This document shows positions 8,963-17,442 of a stretch of 64,000 nt of DNA, piece by piece. Numbering within the stretch: position 1 is the stretch's first letter; the number at the start of each line of letters is the position of its first letter. The stretch comes from an uncultured Muribaculum sp. (GTDB taxonomy: Bacteria; Bacteroidota; Bacteroidia; Bacteroidales; Muribaculaceae), in contig CAJUTE010000009.1 of the NCBI GenBank assembly GCA_910589555.1, positions 12,132 through 76,131 on the forward strand, written 5' to 3'. A program made the translations under genes and the position numbers. The notes under the pieces were generated by a model. It saw only the letters and a program-made list of their open reading frames with translations. It had not been told where the DNA came from and did not search any database.

Positions 8963-9943
8963 TTAGATTGAGAGACGACGCAGGGTGTCGATAAGCTCAG
9001 GCTTGATCTGCTTATCGTTCTTTATCGCCTTGCTGAACGGCACATATACGATTTCGTCGTTCCGGATGCCGATCATCACGTTTCGTTGGTCTTCAAGGAG
9101 CGCGTCGATTGCCGCCGAGCCGAGTCGCGACGCGAGGATGCGGTCAGCAGCGGTGGGCGATCCTCCTCGTTGCAGGTGTCCGAGGATTGACACGCGCACA
9201 TCGTAGCCGGGATATTCGTTTTTCACGCGTTCGGCAAGTCCCATGGCGCCGCCGGTCACCGGGCTTTCGGCAACGAGTACTATCGATGAGTTTTTGCTCT
9301 TGCGGAATCCGTTCTGGATAAGTTCCGCAAGCTGGTCCACCTGAGTCGATATTTCCGGGATTATCGCAGCCTCGGCGCCTGATGCTATCGCTCCGTTCAG
9401 GGCGAGGAATCCGGCGTCACGTCCCATTACCTCGATGAAGAACAGACGTTCGTGGCTGGTGGCTGTGTCGCGTATTTTGTCGACACACTCCATGATGGTG
9501 TTGAGCGCTGTGTCGTAGCCTATGGTTTTGTCGGTGCCGAAGAGGTCGTTGTCGATAGTTCCGGGGAGTCCGATGATAGGGAAATTGAATTCGCTGGCAA
9601 ATATTCTGGCTCCGGTGAGAGAACCGTCGCCGCCTATCACTACGAGCGAGTCTATTTCATGCTGTTTCAGAGTGTCGTAGGCGAGCTGACGTCCTTCGGG
9701 TGTTTCAAACTCCTTGCATCGCGCGGTTTTCAGAATGGTACCTCCCATCTGTATGATGTTTGACACGTTTTGAGTCTTGAAATCCACGATTTCGTCAGTT
9801 ATAAGACCTCGGTAACCGCGATAGATACCTTTCACTTTCAGTCCGCTATATATTGCCGAGCGGGTTACGGCGCGGATTGCCGCGTTCATTCCTGGCGCGT
9901 CACCTCCTGAGGTGAGAATGCCGACGGTCTTAATCTGTGACAT
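8963..9943 (-). CDS. pfkA: ATP-dependent 6-phosphofructokinase
   Basis: The 326-aa enzyme phosphorylates fructose 6-phosphate in glycolysis. It has the N-terminal GILTSGGDAPGMNAAIRA (residues 8-25), the nucleotide motif GGDGSLTGA, the catalytic PGTIDND, MGRDAGF, and LGHLQRGGSPTAADR near the C-terminus. GGDGS, rather than GGDDS, points to ATP and not pyrophosphate as phosphate donor. Length is that of the bacterial A-type enzyme. It stands alone, with a promoter box 32 bp upstream and a hairpin just downstream. Confidence 0.95.
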   Translation of the reverse strand: MSQIKTVGILTSGGDAPGMNAAIRAVTRSAIYSGLKVKGIYRGYRGLITDEIVDFKTQNVSNIIQMGGTILKTARCKEFETPEGRQLAYDTLKQHEIDSLVVIGGDGSLTGARIFASEFNFPIIGLPGTIDNDLFGTDKTIGYDTALNTIMECVDKIRDTATSHERLFFIEVMGRDAGFLALNGAIASGAEAAIIPEISTQVDQLAELIQNGFRKSKNSSIVLVAESPVTGGAMGLAERVKNEYPGYDVRVSILGHLQRGGSPTAADRILASRLGSAAIDALLEDQRNVMIGIRNDEIVYVPFSKAIKNDKQIKPELIDTLRRLSI

Positions 9944-9974
9944 ATTGAATAGAGATTAAATGATTTATTAATCG

Positions 9975-9982
9975 CAAAATTA
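9975..9982 (-). promoter_or_regulatory. Candidate -7 box for pfkA
   Basis: Minus strand reads TAATTTTG (TAnnTTTG), 32 bp before the pfkA start. A -33 TTTG is not clearly present. Confidence 0.45.
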
Positions 9983-10041
9983 TTAAATCGGGAGCTTAAA
10001 AACAACCATTGGTTGCAATTTTTAACTATTTATTGCTCCGT

Positions 10042-10584
10042 TTAGTCGGGATTTATGCCTGTCACGATGCAGGTGGTGGCGCCGCGCCATGGCAGCGCGC
10101 CCCAATAGCGTTTATAAGTGACCGACACTTTTTTGCCGCTCCCTTTTAGCGAGGATAGCTCACGAGCCACCCGGTCGTTGTCGACTGAAAATACAAAATC
10201 GCGTGAATAGACTTGTGAGGTGTCGACGAGCGACTGGTTGACAAGCATCTGTCCTTCCCATGTCTTGAACAGGAATCCCTGCTTTTTGAAGTCGACCACA
10301 TATCCCTCTTCATGCATGTGGGTTTCGTAGGGGGCGAGATATCTCATCCAGAATATTCCGGCAAGCACGGCGGCGATGATGAAAGCCGACCACAAGAGAA
10401 TCTTGCGTCCGCGGTTGCGTCGGCGCCTCGGTTTTTCGGGTTGCGGCGTTTCCTCGTTGTCAAATCGTATAACGGGGTCAGGCGTTTCCTCGGGTTGAGG
10501 AGCCATGAAATAGTCAGGTTTGTCGTCGAAATCCATAGTGGGGTTGAAATTGTTAAGCTGTGTGTGAGCGTTTTCTTCCGTCAA
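10042..10584 (-). CDS. Conserved single-pass membrane protein of unknown function
   Basis: I do not recognise a characterised function for this 180-aa protein. Residues 1-57 are acidic then strongly basic (KPRRRRNRGRK), one membrane segment follows (LLWSAFIIAAVLAGIFWM, about 64-81), and the C-terminal 100 residues are a soluble domain with GFLFKTWEGQMLVN and YWGALPWRGATTCIVTG. The positive-inside pattern places the C-terminal domain in the periplasm. Similar proteins in Bacteroidales are often mislabelled as 6-phosphogluconate dehydrogenase; nothing here supports that. Its start overlaps the upstream YbhN-like gene by about 30 bp, so the two are probably made together. Confidence 0.7.
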   Translation of the reverse strand: MTEENAHTQLNNFNPTMDFDDKPDYFMAPQPEETPDPVIRFDNEETPQPEKPRRRRNRGRKILLWSAFIIAAVLAGIFWMRYLAPYETHMHEEGYVVDFKKQGFLFKTWEGQMLVNQSLVDTSQVYSRDFVFSVDNDRVARELSSLKGSGKKVSVTYKRYWGALPWRGATTCIVTGINPD

Positions 10585-11545
10585 GGGCTATCGAGATGAA
10601 TGCGTATATGCCGAGAAGCACCACAAATGCGTTTTGAACACCCCACACAATCATGGCGAATGCCGCCGCACGGTCAAATTCCACGCCATATATGCCTAAT
10701 GAGAATATGACGGCGAGGTGCCATGGTCCCAATCCTCCGTTGCTCGGGATACCCATCGAGATGCTTGAAAGCACAAAGGTGACCAGCGCGCAGATGAATC
10801 CGAGCCCCATGGTGAAGTCAAATGCCTGGAACTGTAGATAAAGCTGAAGGAAGTAGCATCCCCAGATTGCGAATGTAAGAAGGATCCAACGCCCTTTTCC
10901 CGGCATTTTCGCCACAACGGCAAATCCGTCCCAAAGGTCTTTCACCCAGGTGCGTATCTTCAACACCCACTTATTGCTGCTTTTCGACATGAACAGCCAT
11001 GCCAGCGCTATCACGCCTATTACGCAGGCTATCCAGAATGCAGGGCTGTGGAAGATCCCTTCGATGCCTTGGTATGCCTGAGGATATTTCTCGGAGAATG
11101 CCACAAATGCTTCGCGGGCTATAAAGAATGTGCCTACGGTGAGCAGCAACACCATGGCGGTGTCGGCAAGACGGTCGCACACCATTGAGCCGAACACGGT
11201 GGTGAACGGCGCTTTCTGTCGCTTTGCTATGTAGCCCGAGCGCCACAGTTCGCCAAGGCGCGGAGCGAGCAGATTGATGGCGTATGTGCCGAATACGCTC
11301 CACACAAGCGGAGCAAGCGGAGTGTGGATTTTCAACGCGTCGAGCTGTATGCTCCATCTCATCGCGCGGAACACATGGGAAAACACACTCACAACCAGTG
11401 CGATGCCTATCCACCAATAATTGCACTCCCTGATCTCGGCAGTGATCACATTCATGTCTATTTTGGTGTAGAGATAGTAGCAAAGCCAGGCGCTCAATGC
11501 CACCGGCAACCCATACTTGAATATATTGCTCAGTACTTTCTTCAC
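10553..11545 (-). CDS. YbhN/AglD-type flippase-like membrane protein
   Basis: The 330-aa protein has about eight membrane segments and belongs to the lysylphosphatidylglycerol synthase transmembrane (UPF0104/YbhN) family. Typical features are FRAMRWSIQLDAL near residue 62, the segment FGTYAINLLAPRLGELWRSGYIAKR (about 88-112), and SISMGIPSNGGLGPWHLAV in the C-terminal half. The family is linked to membrane lipid or polyprenyl-lipid handling, but the substrate is not known here. The next gene overlaps its end. A promoter box lies 23 bp upstream. Confidence 0.8.
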   Translation of the reverse strand: MKKVLSNIFKYGLPVALSAWLCYYLYTKIDMNVITAEIRECNYWWIGIALVVSVFSHVFRAMRWSIQLDALKIHTPLAPLVWSVFGTYAINLLAPRLGELWRSGYIAKRQKAPFTTVFGSMVCDRLADTAMVLLLTVGTFFIAREAFVAFSEKYPQAYQGIEGIFHSPAFWIACVIGVIALAWLFMSKSSNKWVLKIRTWVKDLWDGFAVVAKMPGKGRWILLTFAIWGCYFLQLYLQFQAFDFTMGLGFICALVTFVLSSISMGIPSNGGLGPWHLAVIFSLGIYGVEFDRAAAFAMIVWGVQNAFVVLLGIYAFISIALDGRKRSHTA

Positions 11546-11567
11546 TGCAATTAACTTTTATACAGCA

Positions 11568-11575
11568 CAAAGTTA
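11568..11575 (-). promoter_or_regulatory. Candidate -7 box for the YbhN-like gene
   Basis: Minus strand reads TAACTTTG (TAnnTTTG), 23 bp before the ATG at 11545. Confidence 0.45.
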
Positions 11576-11663
11576 TGGAAAATCAATGAGAATCCAAATA
11601 AGCTATAAATTAATGTTGCAGGTTTATTGCCATTTGACCCTGCGCTTGCAGGTGTTAAAGTCA

Positions 11664-11701
11664 TTAAGGTCGTTAAAGCTTAGAGACTTTAACGACCTTA
11701 A
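11664..11701 (-). terminator. Strong hairpin at the end of the SusCD-TlpA operon
   Basis: A perfect 15-bp stem (TTAAGGTCGTTAAAG with CTTTAACGACCTTAA) with an 8-nt loop begins 7 bp past the stop of the last gene. No U-tract follows. It is the only obvious transcription stop for the six-gene operon. Confidence 0.6.
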
Positions 11702-11707
11702 TTGTGA

Positions 11708-12883
11708 TTATTTGCCGAGCTCTTGTTCGAGGATGGCGTTCACTCCTGCCGGAGCGTGTCCGGCATGGATTATGCGTCCGTCGGGGCTTAGGACGAGCAG
11801 AAACGGTATGCCGCTCAGTCCGTAATGCTCCACAAGCGGTTTTGAGCGTTCGTCGCCTGCCCAAAGCTGGGTCCATTCCATTTTTTCCTGTGCCATGGCT
11901 TCGCGCCATGCAGGTTCCTCGCTGTCGACGGAGATTGCAAGTATGTCGAGCTTCTCGCCATAGGTGTGATATAGTTCACGCACGTGGGGTATCGCCGCAC
12001 GGCACGGTCCGCACCATGACGCCCAGAAATCGATCATCACATATTTGCCGTTCTTGGTGAAGTCCGACAGATGCAGTTCGTTGTTGAGCGTGTCGCCCAC
12101 GGCAAAGTCGGTGTAGGGGGATTCGCGTAAAAACTTTCGGCTTGCCTCGATTGCGCGGTTCACCTGCTCCAGACGTTTAGGGTCGTCGAGTTGCTGCATA
12201 CGGTCACGCACCTCGTTGAGTTCGCTTTCCGAGTAGAAAAACGGCGAATTCAGGTCTTCCATCAGCAGCAGTCCCGAAATGCTGTAGGAGGGGTGCTGCG
12301 CGATGAATGCCCTGCGAGCAGAATCCTCTTTTTGTGAAGCAACCTCATAGACGGCCTTCAGCTCTTTCTCCCGGTCAGCGCTGCGGCTTTTTTTGTCGTC
12401 AGCCCAGAAGAGGTCATAATGAGCCTGCTTTGAAGCGAAAGTGTAGGGGAACATAGCCTGCTGATATTCGGCATACTGCTTTTGTGCGTTTCCGCCGTCG
12501 ACGGTGACATTGCGGGTTTTCATCAGCCCGACGGTGCCTGCGTAGAACGACGGCGCAACGCTGTCGATGTGGGCGGTGCTGATTGAATATGGCGCATTTT
12601 CAATCATCAGTTCCACTACCTTTGACAGCTCATCGGGATTGTTGCTGTTGATGTAAAGCTCAGCGAGAGTGGGCGACGCTACGCTTCCGGTGATGGTGAA
12701 AGTGCCGTCGGTTGACTCTACGACCGTTTTCCCAAAGTCGGGATTGTTGCTGCGTTCGCGTATCTTTAATTCGATTTTGGTCCCTTGCTGAATGCCCGGG
12801 ATATTCCCTTTTATTTCAAATCCCTGCGCCATCATGCCGAGAGTGGCGGCAGAGAGCATGGCGCATAGTGCTGTTCTTTTCAT
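11708..12883 (-). CDS. TlpA-like thioredoxin with N-terminal DUF4369-like domain
   Basis: The 391-aa protein is a secreted redox protein. A signal peptide (MKRTALCAMLSAATLGMMAQ) is followed by a beta-rich DUF4369-like domain (GFEIKGNIPGIQQGTKIEL onward), a helical linker, and a C-terminal thioredoxin fold with the active site WASWCGPC around residue 290. It should reduce or oxidise periplasmic thiols. The ATG at 12883 is preferred over an in-frame TTG 21 nt upstream because it starts a clean signal peptide. It follows a close paralogue by 10 bp and ends the SusCD operon. Confidence 0.85.
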   Translation of the reverse strand: MKRTALCAMLSAATLGMMAQGFEIKGNIPGIQQGTKIELKIRERSNNPDFGKTVVESTDGTFTITGSVASPTLAELYINSNNPDELSKVVELMIENAPYSISTAHIDSVAPSFYAGTVGLMKTRNVTVDGGNAQKQYAEYQQAMFPYTFASKQAHYDLFWADDKKSRSADREKELKAVYEVASQKEDSARRAFIAQHPSYSISGLLLMEDLNSPFFYSESELNEVRDRMQQLDDPKRLEQVNRAIEASRKFLRESPYTDFAVGDTLNNELHLSDFTKNGKYVMIDFWASWCGPCRAAIPHVRELYHTYGEKLDILAISVDSEEPAWREAMAQEKMEWTQLWAGDERSKPLVEHYGLSGIPFLLVLSPDGRIIHAGHAPAGVNAILEQELGK

Positions 12884-12893
12884 AATCGCGGTG

Positions 12894-14087
12894 TTATTCT
12901 CCAAGGTTATTTTTCAGGAATTCGGTCACTTCATCGGGCTTGTTGGTTGAGCACACCACTTCGCCCTTGTCGTTGATGAGGATGAGGCGAGGAATGGTGT
13001 TTATAAAATAAGCCTGAGCCACGTTCTGCATCTGGGGTTCAGCGGCGAAAAATTGGCTCCAGGTCATTTTTTCTTCCTCCATCGCCTTGCGCCAGTCGGC
13101 TTCTTCGCTGTCGAGCGACACGCTGAGAATGTTAAGCTTGTCGGCATATTTTTCCTGCAACTCCTTTACGTGTGGAATGGCGGCACGACAGGGTCCGCAC
13201 CATGATGCCCAGAAGTCAATGAAATTGTATTTTCCCGGGACTATGCGCTCAGATATGCGCACCACGTCGCCCTTGTCGGTGGTGAGGTCGAAATCGGGGT
13301 ATGCCATGCCGAGAGCATATTTCATAACGAAGTTGCGGCGGCGCTCAATGGTCGACACACGGGCTGTGTCGGGGCACACTTTCACCATGTCAGCCATGGC
13401 GTTGATCTCGTCGGCGGTGTAGGCAAACGGTTTTTCCAATTCCTTCTGAGTCAGATAGGCTGAAATGTGATAGTCAGGATGAGCTTTGATGAATTCAGCG
13501 CGCACGGCGGCGAAGTTAGCCTCAGCCTCCTTGGCGAGCGCTTCATACTTTATCATGGTGTCGCGGTTGTCGTTGGTGTCGAAATATTTCGACGCTCTCA
13601 GATAGCTTGCGTTACGAGCTTTCAGATCGGCGTCTTTGACATGGTCGCGATAGCTGTTGAGCTGTTCCTGCGCGTTTCCGCCGGTGACCGCCGTACGATA
13701 GTCTGACGACGACATTTTTGCCAGGCTGTCGAGCGGGAACCCGGATGTGACATTATATTCCGCCCCCTCGATCATCACAGGCACGGTAAGCGTGGTCCAG
13801 TAGCGGTTCTGTTTCTTGTTGTATTTTGATAAGGCGAGCTCACACATACGTGGCGAGTCCACCGAACCGTTGAGGGCAAATGTGCCTCCGGTTGAGTATG
13901 TTTCCGCAAGCTGCACTTTCTTGCCGTTGGGATCCTCCACATCAATAAGTGTGATTTTCACACTGTCGGGCATTTCGGGAAAATCACCTTTGATTGAAAA
14001 TGCCCCTGCATACATTGTCGCGGGCATGACAGCGGCTGCCAAGAGAGCAGCCGCGCCGATACCGTTGACCAATACCTTTTTATTCAT
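12894..14087 (-). CDS. TlpA-like thioredoxin with N-terminal DUF4369-like domain (paralogue)
   Basis: This 397-aa protein has the same plan as its downstream neighbour: a signal peptide (residues 1-27, ending MYA), a beta-rich domain starting AFSIKGDFPEMPDSVKITL, a helical region, and a thioredoxin domain with WASWCGPCRAAIPHVKEL. The two share the active-site segment almost word for word, which points to tandem duplication followed by divergence of the N-terminal halves. Such proteins near SusC/SusD genes are thought to keep outer-membrane or lipoprotein thiols reduced; the actual partner is unknown. Confidence 0.85.
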   Translation of the reverse strand: MNKKVLVNGIGAAALLAAAVMPATMYAGAFSIKGDFPEMPDSVKITLIDVEDPNGKKVQLAETYSTGGTFALNGSVDSPRMCELALSKYNKKQNRYWTTLTVPVMIEGAEYNVTSGFPLDSLAKMSSSDYRTAVTGGNAQEQLNSYRDHVKDADLKARNASYLRASKYFDTNDNRDTMIKYEALAKEAEANFAAVRAEFIKAHPDYHISAYLTQKELEKPFAYTADEINAMADMVKVCPDTARVSTIERRRNFVMKYALGMAYPDFDLTTDKGDVVRISERIVPGKYNFIDFWASWCGPCRAAIPHVKELQEKYADKLNILSVSLDSEEADWRKAMEEEKMTWSQFFAAEPQMQNVAQAYFINTIPRLILINDKGEVVCSTNKPDEVTEFLKNNLGE

Positions 14088-14127
14088 AAAATGCTGAATT
14101 TTGGAATTAGACTGGTTCTTATTTGGT

Positions 14128-14838
14128 TTAATCTACATCTTTCACCCATCGCACACCCATGTAGCAAGCGGAGCTTGTGCATAGACGCGACACGTCGCCT
14201 GAGTTGGCGGTTATGCGGCGGAAATATACCATTGTGGCATCATCCTCGTAGTCGGGATTGATGGTGGAGGTCCAGTAATAGCCGTACTCTCCCACAAAGT
14301 CGAGGCTCATTTCAATCCAACCGTAGGTTTTTATGGGCACACATGAGCCGTTGAGTGTCAAGCCCAGCTCGCATCCTGAATCGGTTTGCTGCATGGAGTA
14401 AGCCACTCCGCCGCCACGATGACCATATTTTTCCGTATTTTTCATGCCGAGCGTTTTTTCGAGCTTCTGCCAATCCTCGTCGGATGGCAGTCTCCACCCG
14501 GTGGGAGCCGATTCCATGGCTTCCTCAAAAGAGAGAAGATTGCCATACACCGGAAAGTAATTCTGTTCGTAATCCTCGACAGCACGGTCGGTTGGCAGTA
14601 CATAGTCCCAATCCCAATTGGTGTAATATTCAGCATCGGCGAGCGATGTGCCGTTTTTGGCGTTGGATGTGGTCCACAATTGGTCGCCGATTCTTACCCA
14701 GTTATACTGATTGCCCAGGTCATCGGTCACTGTGCCCCGGTCGGCAGGAGTCACAACAGGAAGTTTGTCATCGTCGCTGCAAGAAGAGAGCGCTGTCGCC
14801 GCCAAAGCTATTGCCATATATATAATTTTTCTCATCAT
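14128..14838 (-). CDS. FISUMP-domain lipoprotein
   Basis: The 236-aa protein carries a lipoprotein signal (ALSSCSDDD, Cys near residue 20) and one FISUMP domain (Fibrobacter succinogenes major paralogous domain). The signs are DDLGNQYNWVRIGDQLWTTSN, the APTGWRLPSDEDWQKLEK signature, GYYWTST and the terminal GVRWVKD. These domains are related to formylglycine-enzyme-like folds and are found on exported proteins, but no enzymatic role is established. Its start overlaps the stop of the upstream lipoprotein gene by 4 bp, so they are translated together. Confidence 0.8.
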   Translation of the reverse strand: MMRKIIYMAIALAATALSSCSDDDKLPVVTPADRGTVTDDLGNQYNWVRIGDQLWTTSNAKNGTSLADAEYYTNWDWDYVLPTDRAVEDYEQNYFPVYGNLLSFEEAMESAPTGWRLPSDEDWQKLEKTLGMKNTEKYGHRGGGVAYSMQQTDSGCELGLTLNGSCVPIKTYGWIEMSLDFVGEYGYYWTSTINPDYEDDATMVYFRRITANSGDVSRLCTSSACYMGVRWVKDVD

Positions 14839-15770
14839 TTTACTGCATTAAAGTCAATACCAAGATTGGTCAGTATATTTTTAAGTATCTCATACTTGAG
14901 GATGATTATGGGATAATCAGCCCATTTCTCGCGGAACTCGGCTTCATCCTCGTTGAAGATGGCATCCTTGAAAAGTCTAAGGTCGGAGGTTTCGGTCGGG
15001 AATGCATCGTATTCAGGGTCATAGTCCCAAGTGTCGGGATAATATGTGAGGAATCCCGCTTCATATACGAGAGTTATGTCTTGGTCGTCCACCCAATCCG
15101 GGAATTCTGCGGCAGGATATGAATAGTAAAGATCATAACAGATATCGAAGAAGTCCTCAACTTCGGAAGAATAGATGGTTATTTTTTCATCAACGAATTT
15201 TCGAAGAAGGTTTTTCCCCATCGCTTTTGCCTCCTCTTCGCTCTCGATCTCTACCCAATCGTTAGTGGCTATGCCGAAAGATCTCCAGCAGTTCACGAAA
15301 GTGAGACTGTTGAATTTATCCTGATAGCTGTTATAATAGCTTATTTTATCAAAGAGGGTGATGGAATAAGGCTTCATTGCTCCGCCTTCAAAGTTGATGT
15401 AGGGGACGAAATATTTTTCTATTCTTGCAGCTATGTCAGCCTTATTTTCGTCAGCTATATATTCAAATGAATATTCCCGACTTGCGTCGCCTGTGAAATT
15501 CCAGCTGAAATCGACTGTTTCCGCACGGTCTACGCCATATTCATCGGTATAGTAAGCCAATGTGTCGTTGAACAAAAGATAGATGCCAGTTCTGCCATAG
15601 AAGTCACGGCGCAACTGTGCTTCCGCGCTATTGTCGGACGCCGCCGGCTCGAAATAGTTGGGCATGGCGGGCGACGGGGTCAGATTATCCTCGCTGTCGG
15701 AACAGGAGGAGAAAGTGAATGCTGCTGTTGCCGCACTGATACCCAGAAGCAATTTGATTATATTGTTCAT
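14835..15770 (-). CDS. Mx1-like lipoprotein without a zinc motif
   Basis: The 311-aa lipoprotein (TFSSCSDSED, Cys near residue 23) looks like the putative zinc-binding metallopeptidase (Mx1) lipoproteins that commonly sit after SusC/SusD pairs. The similarity is in the early LRRDFYGRTGIYLLFNDTL region and in the terminal KWADYPIIILKYEILKNI. The HExxH zinc motif of active members is absent; the corresponding middle stretch reads FFDICYDLYYSY. It is therefore more likely a binding or structural protein than a protease. The family call is from memory of the general pattern and needs a profile comparison. Confidence 0.55.
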   Translation of the reverse strand: MNNIIKLLLGISAATAAFTFSSCSDSEDNLTPSPAMPNYFEPAASDNSAEAQLRRDFYGRTGIYLLFNDTLAYYTDEYGVDRAETVDFSWNFTGDASREYSFEYIADENKADIAARIEKYFVPYINFEGGAMKPYSITLFDKISYYNSYQDKFNSLTFVNCWRSFGIATNDWVEIESEEEAKAMGKNLLRKFVDEKITIYSSEVEDFFDICYDLYYSYPAAEFPDWVDDQDITLVYEAGFLTYYPDTWDYDPEYDAFPTETSDLRLFKDAIFNEDEAEFREKWADYPIIILKYEILKNILTNLGIDFNAVK

Positions 15771-15807
15771 AAGATTATGTTATGATTAATAAGTTTTGAA
15801 TATAGAA

Positions 15808-17430
15808 TTACCAATCCCAGTCATCATCGTCCCAGTCATCATCGTCCCAATCGTCATCATCGTCATCTCCTCCACCTACGGGCTGAGTGGTGGTGTAGGG
15901 AGCGCGTGCGGGGCGATTGGCATTGCCGAGAGAGTTCTGGAAGTTGCGGATGGCTCGCGGAATCGGCAGCGTGTAGCCGCCATCGTTCTTTTCCAGGCGA
16001 TACCAGTCGGTGTGGTCAAGATCATCATACGATCCTGAATAGTAATTGTAGCCATGCTCAATCACTTTCGACCATGGATAAGGCTCGCACACGGTGTAAC
16101 GGCGCAAGTCAAACCATCGGTGTCCTTCGAGCAGGAATTCACGGGCGCGTTCATCGCGGATCAGGTCGATAAGGTCATTGCCTGATTCCGTGACTGTTAC
16201 CTTGTTGCTCTTGCGAGTGGCGATGAATCGTTCAAGATAAGAGCGGGCTGTGGATTCCTCGCCCAAAAATGCCGATGCTTCAGCCAATGTGAGGTAAGCC
16301 TCGGGGGTGCGGAAGGTGAATATGCTTCCCACCGGGAAGTAGGAGCCCCACGCTTCGCGCTGTCCGTTGACTTTGCGGAACACGTTGGGACGTCCGTAGG
16401 AGGTGTCTCCTATATATCTGCCCATGCGCAAGTCATTGCGGTCAAGGAGATTTATCATTTCCGCCGAGATATTCCATGCCGGCACTACTTTACGGTCGTC
16501 AACAAATGCAGTGGCAACGATATAGTCACCCATTGAGAAGATATATTCGGGCGATGATGTGTCGATGCAGTTTTCGCCGGGAGTTTTTGTGGCAAGGTTG
16601 AGCAACCGGTCATTTGCTGCCAGCACCTCTTTAGCCTTGGCTGCGGCATTCTCCCAATCCTGCATATAGAGATAGACTCGGCTCATGAGCAAACGCACGG
16701 TGTTGATGTCGGCACGGTATATGGTCTTGCGCTCGGTGTCGGCAAGCAGTGATTCGGCATTTTTCAAGTCGGAGAGTATGCGGTCATAGCTTTCGGCAAG
16801 AGATGCGCGTTGGAACTCGATATCTTCTATCACTTCCGACCACTTGATGGGCATGCCCACGGTGGATTCTGCCGTAGACGGGACGTAAGGCTCGCAGTAC
16901 AGGTTGGTGAGGATGAAGTAGAATAATCCGCGCAGGAAATAGGCTTCACCCTTCACGCGGGTTTTCTGAACCTTGTCGGAGGGGTGCGGCTCGGGCTGGT
17001 CGTCGATGAGCGATATGACCATGTTGCACACATTGATGCGGCTGTACAGGCTGTTCCATGCCTTTTCGTCACCGCCTACATATCTGAACTGATAATCCAC
17101 GCCGGTGTCCTGTTGCCATGTGATGAATGGAAACATGGAAGAGTAGAAGCCTATGTCCTGGTCTTTATCGTCGGCAGGGACGATCTCATCGGTCATAAAG
17201 TGAAGGAAGTCCAGATTCAAATCCTGCTCGGTATATAGAGAGTAGTTCTGGACGTAGACTCTTCCTGTTTTTACGTAGCCGTCGCCGAGCAGAACTTCGT
17301 CAAGATCCTCCCAGGAATTCACCTTTGCAAGGTCCTGGGAATACTCCTCCAGAAATGAGTCGCATCCTGTGAACGCGGCGCAGCCGAGAGCGGCGATAAG
17401 AGAATATATGGTTGTTTTTATAGCTTTCAT
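15808..17430 (-). CDS. SusD/RagB outer-membrane nutrient-binding lipoprotein
   Basis: The 540-aa protein starts with a lipobox (FTGCDSF, Cys near residue 23) and has SusD features: SWEDLDEVLLGDGYV, KGEAYFLRGLFYFILTNLY near residue 165, helical TPR-like repeats, and near the C-terminus LIRDERAREFLLEGHRWFDLRRY plus the closing YTLPIPRAIRNFQNS. It forms the lid over its SusC partner and binds the substrate on the cell surface. The last 25 residues are an unusual tail of Asp and Trp (repeated DDDDW) absent from typical SusD proteins. The substrate is unknown, and no glycoside hydrolase is nearby. Confidence 0.9.
   Translation of the reverse strand: MKAIKTTIYSLIAALGCAAFTGCDSFLEEYSQDLAKVNSWEDLDEVLLGDGYVKTGRVYVQNYSLYTEQDLNLDFLHFMTDEIVPADDKDQDIGFYSSMFPFITWQQDTGVDYQFRYVGGDEKAWNSLYSRINVCNMVISLIDDQPEPHPSDKVQKTRVKGEAYFLRGLFYFILTNLYCEPYVPSTAESTVGMPIKWSEVIEDIEFQRASLAESYDRILSDLKNAESLLADTERKTIYRADINTVRLLMSRVYLYMQDWENAAAKAKEVLAANDRLLNLATKTPGENCIDTSSPEYIFSMGDYIVATAFVDDRKVVPAWNISAEMINLLDRNDLRMGRYIGDTSYGRPNVFRKVNGQREAWGSYFPVGSIFTFRTPEAYLTLAEASAFLGEESTARSYLERFIATRKSNKVTVTESGNDLIDLIRDERAREFLLEGHRWFDLRRYTVCEPYPWSKVIEHGYNYYSGSYDDLDHTDWYRLEKNDGGYTLPIPRAIRNFQNSLGNANRPARAPYTTTQPVGGGDDDDDDWDDDDWDDDDWDW
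15811..15867 (-). repeat. 15-bp tandem repeat encoding the Asp/Trp tail of SusD
   Basis: Three near-identical 15-bp units (CCCAGTCATCATCGT on the plus strand) run from 15816 to 15860 at the very 3' end of the SusD gene, each encoding DDDDW. Flanking bases extend the pattern. Copy number could vary by slippage. Confidence 0.75.
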
Positions 17431-17442
17431 AAGGTGAAACTG

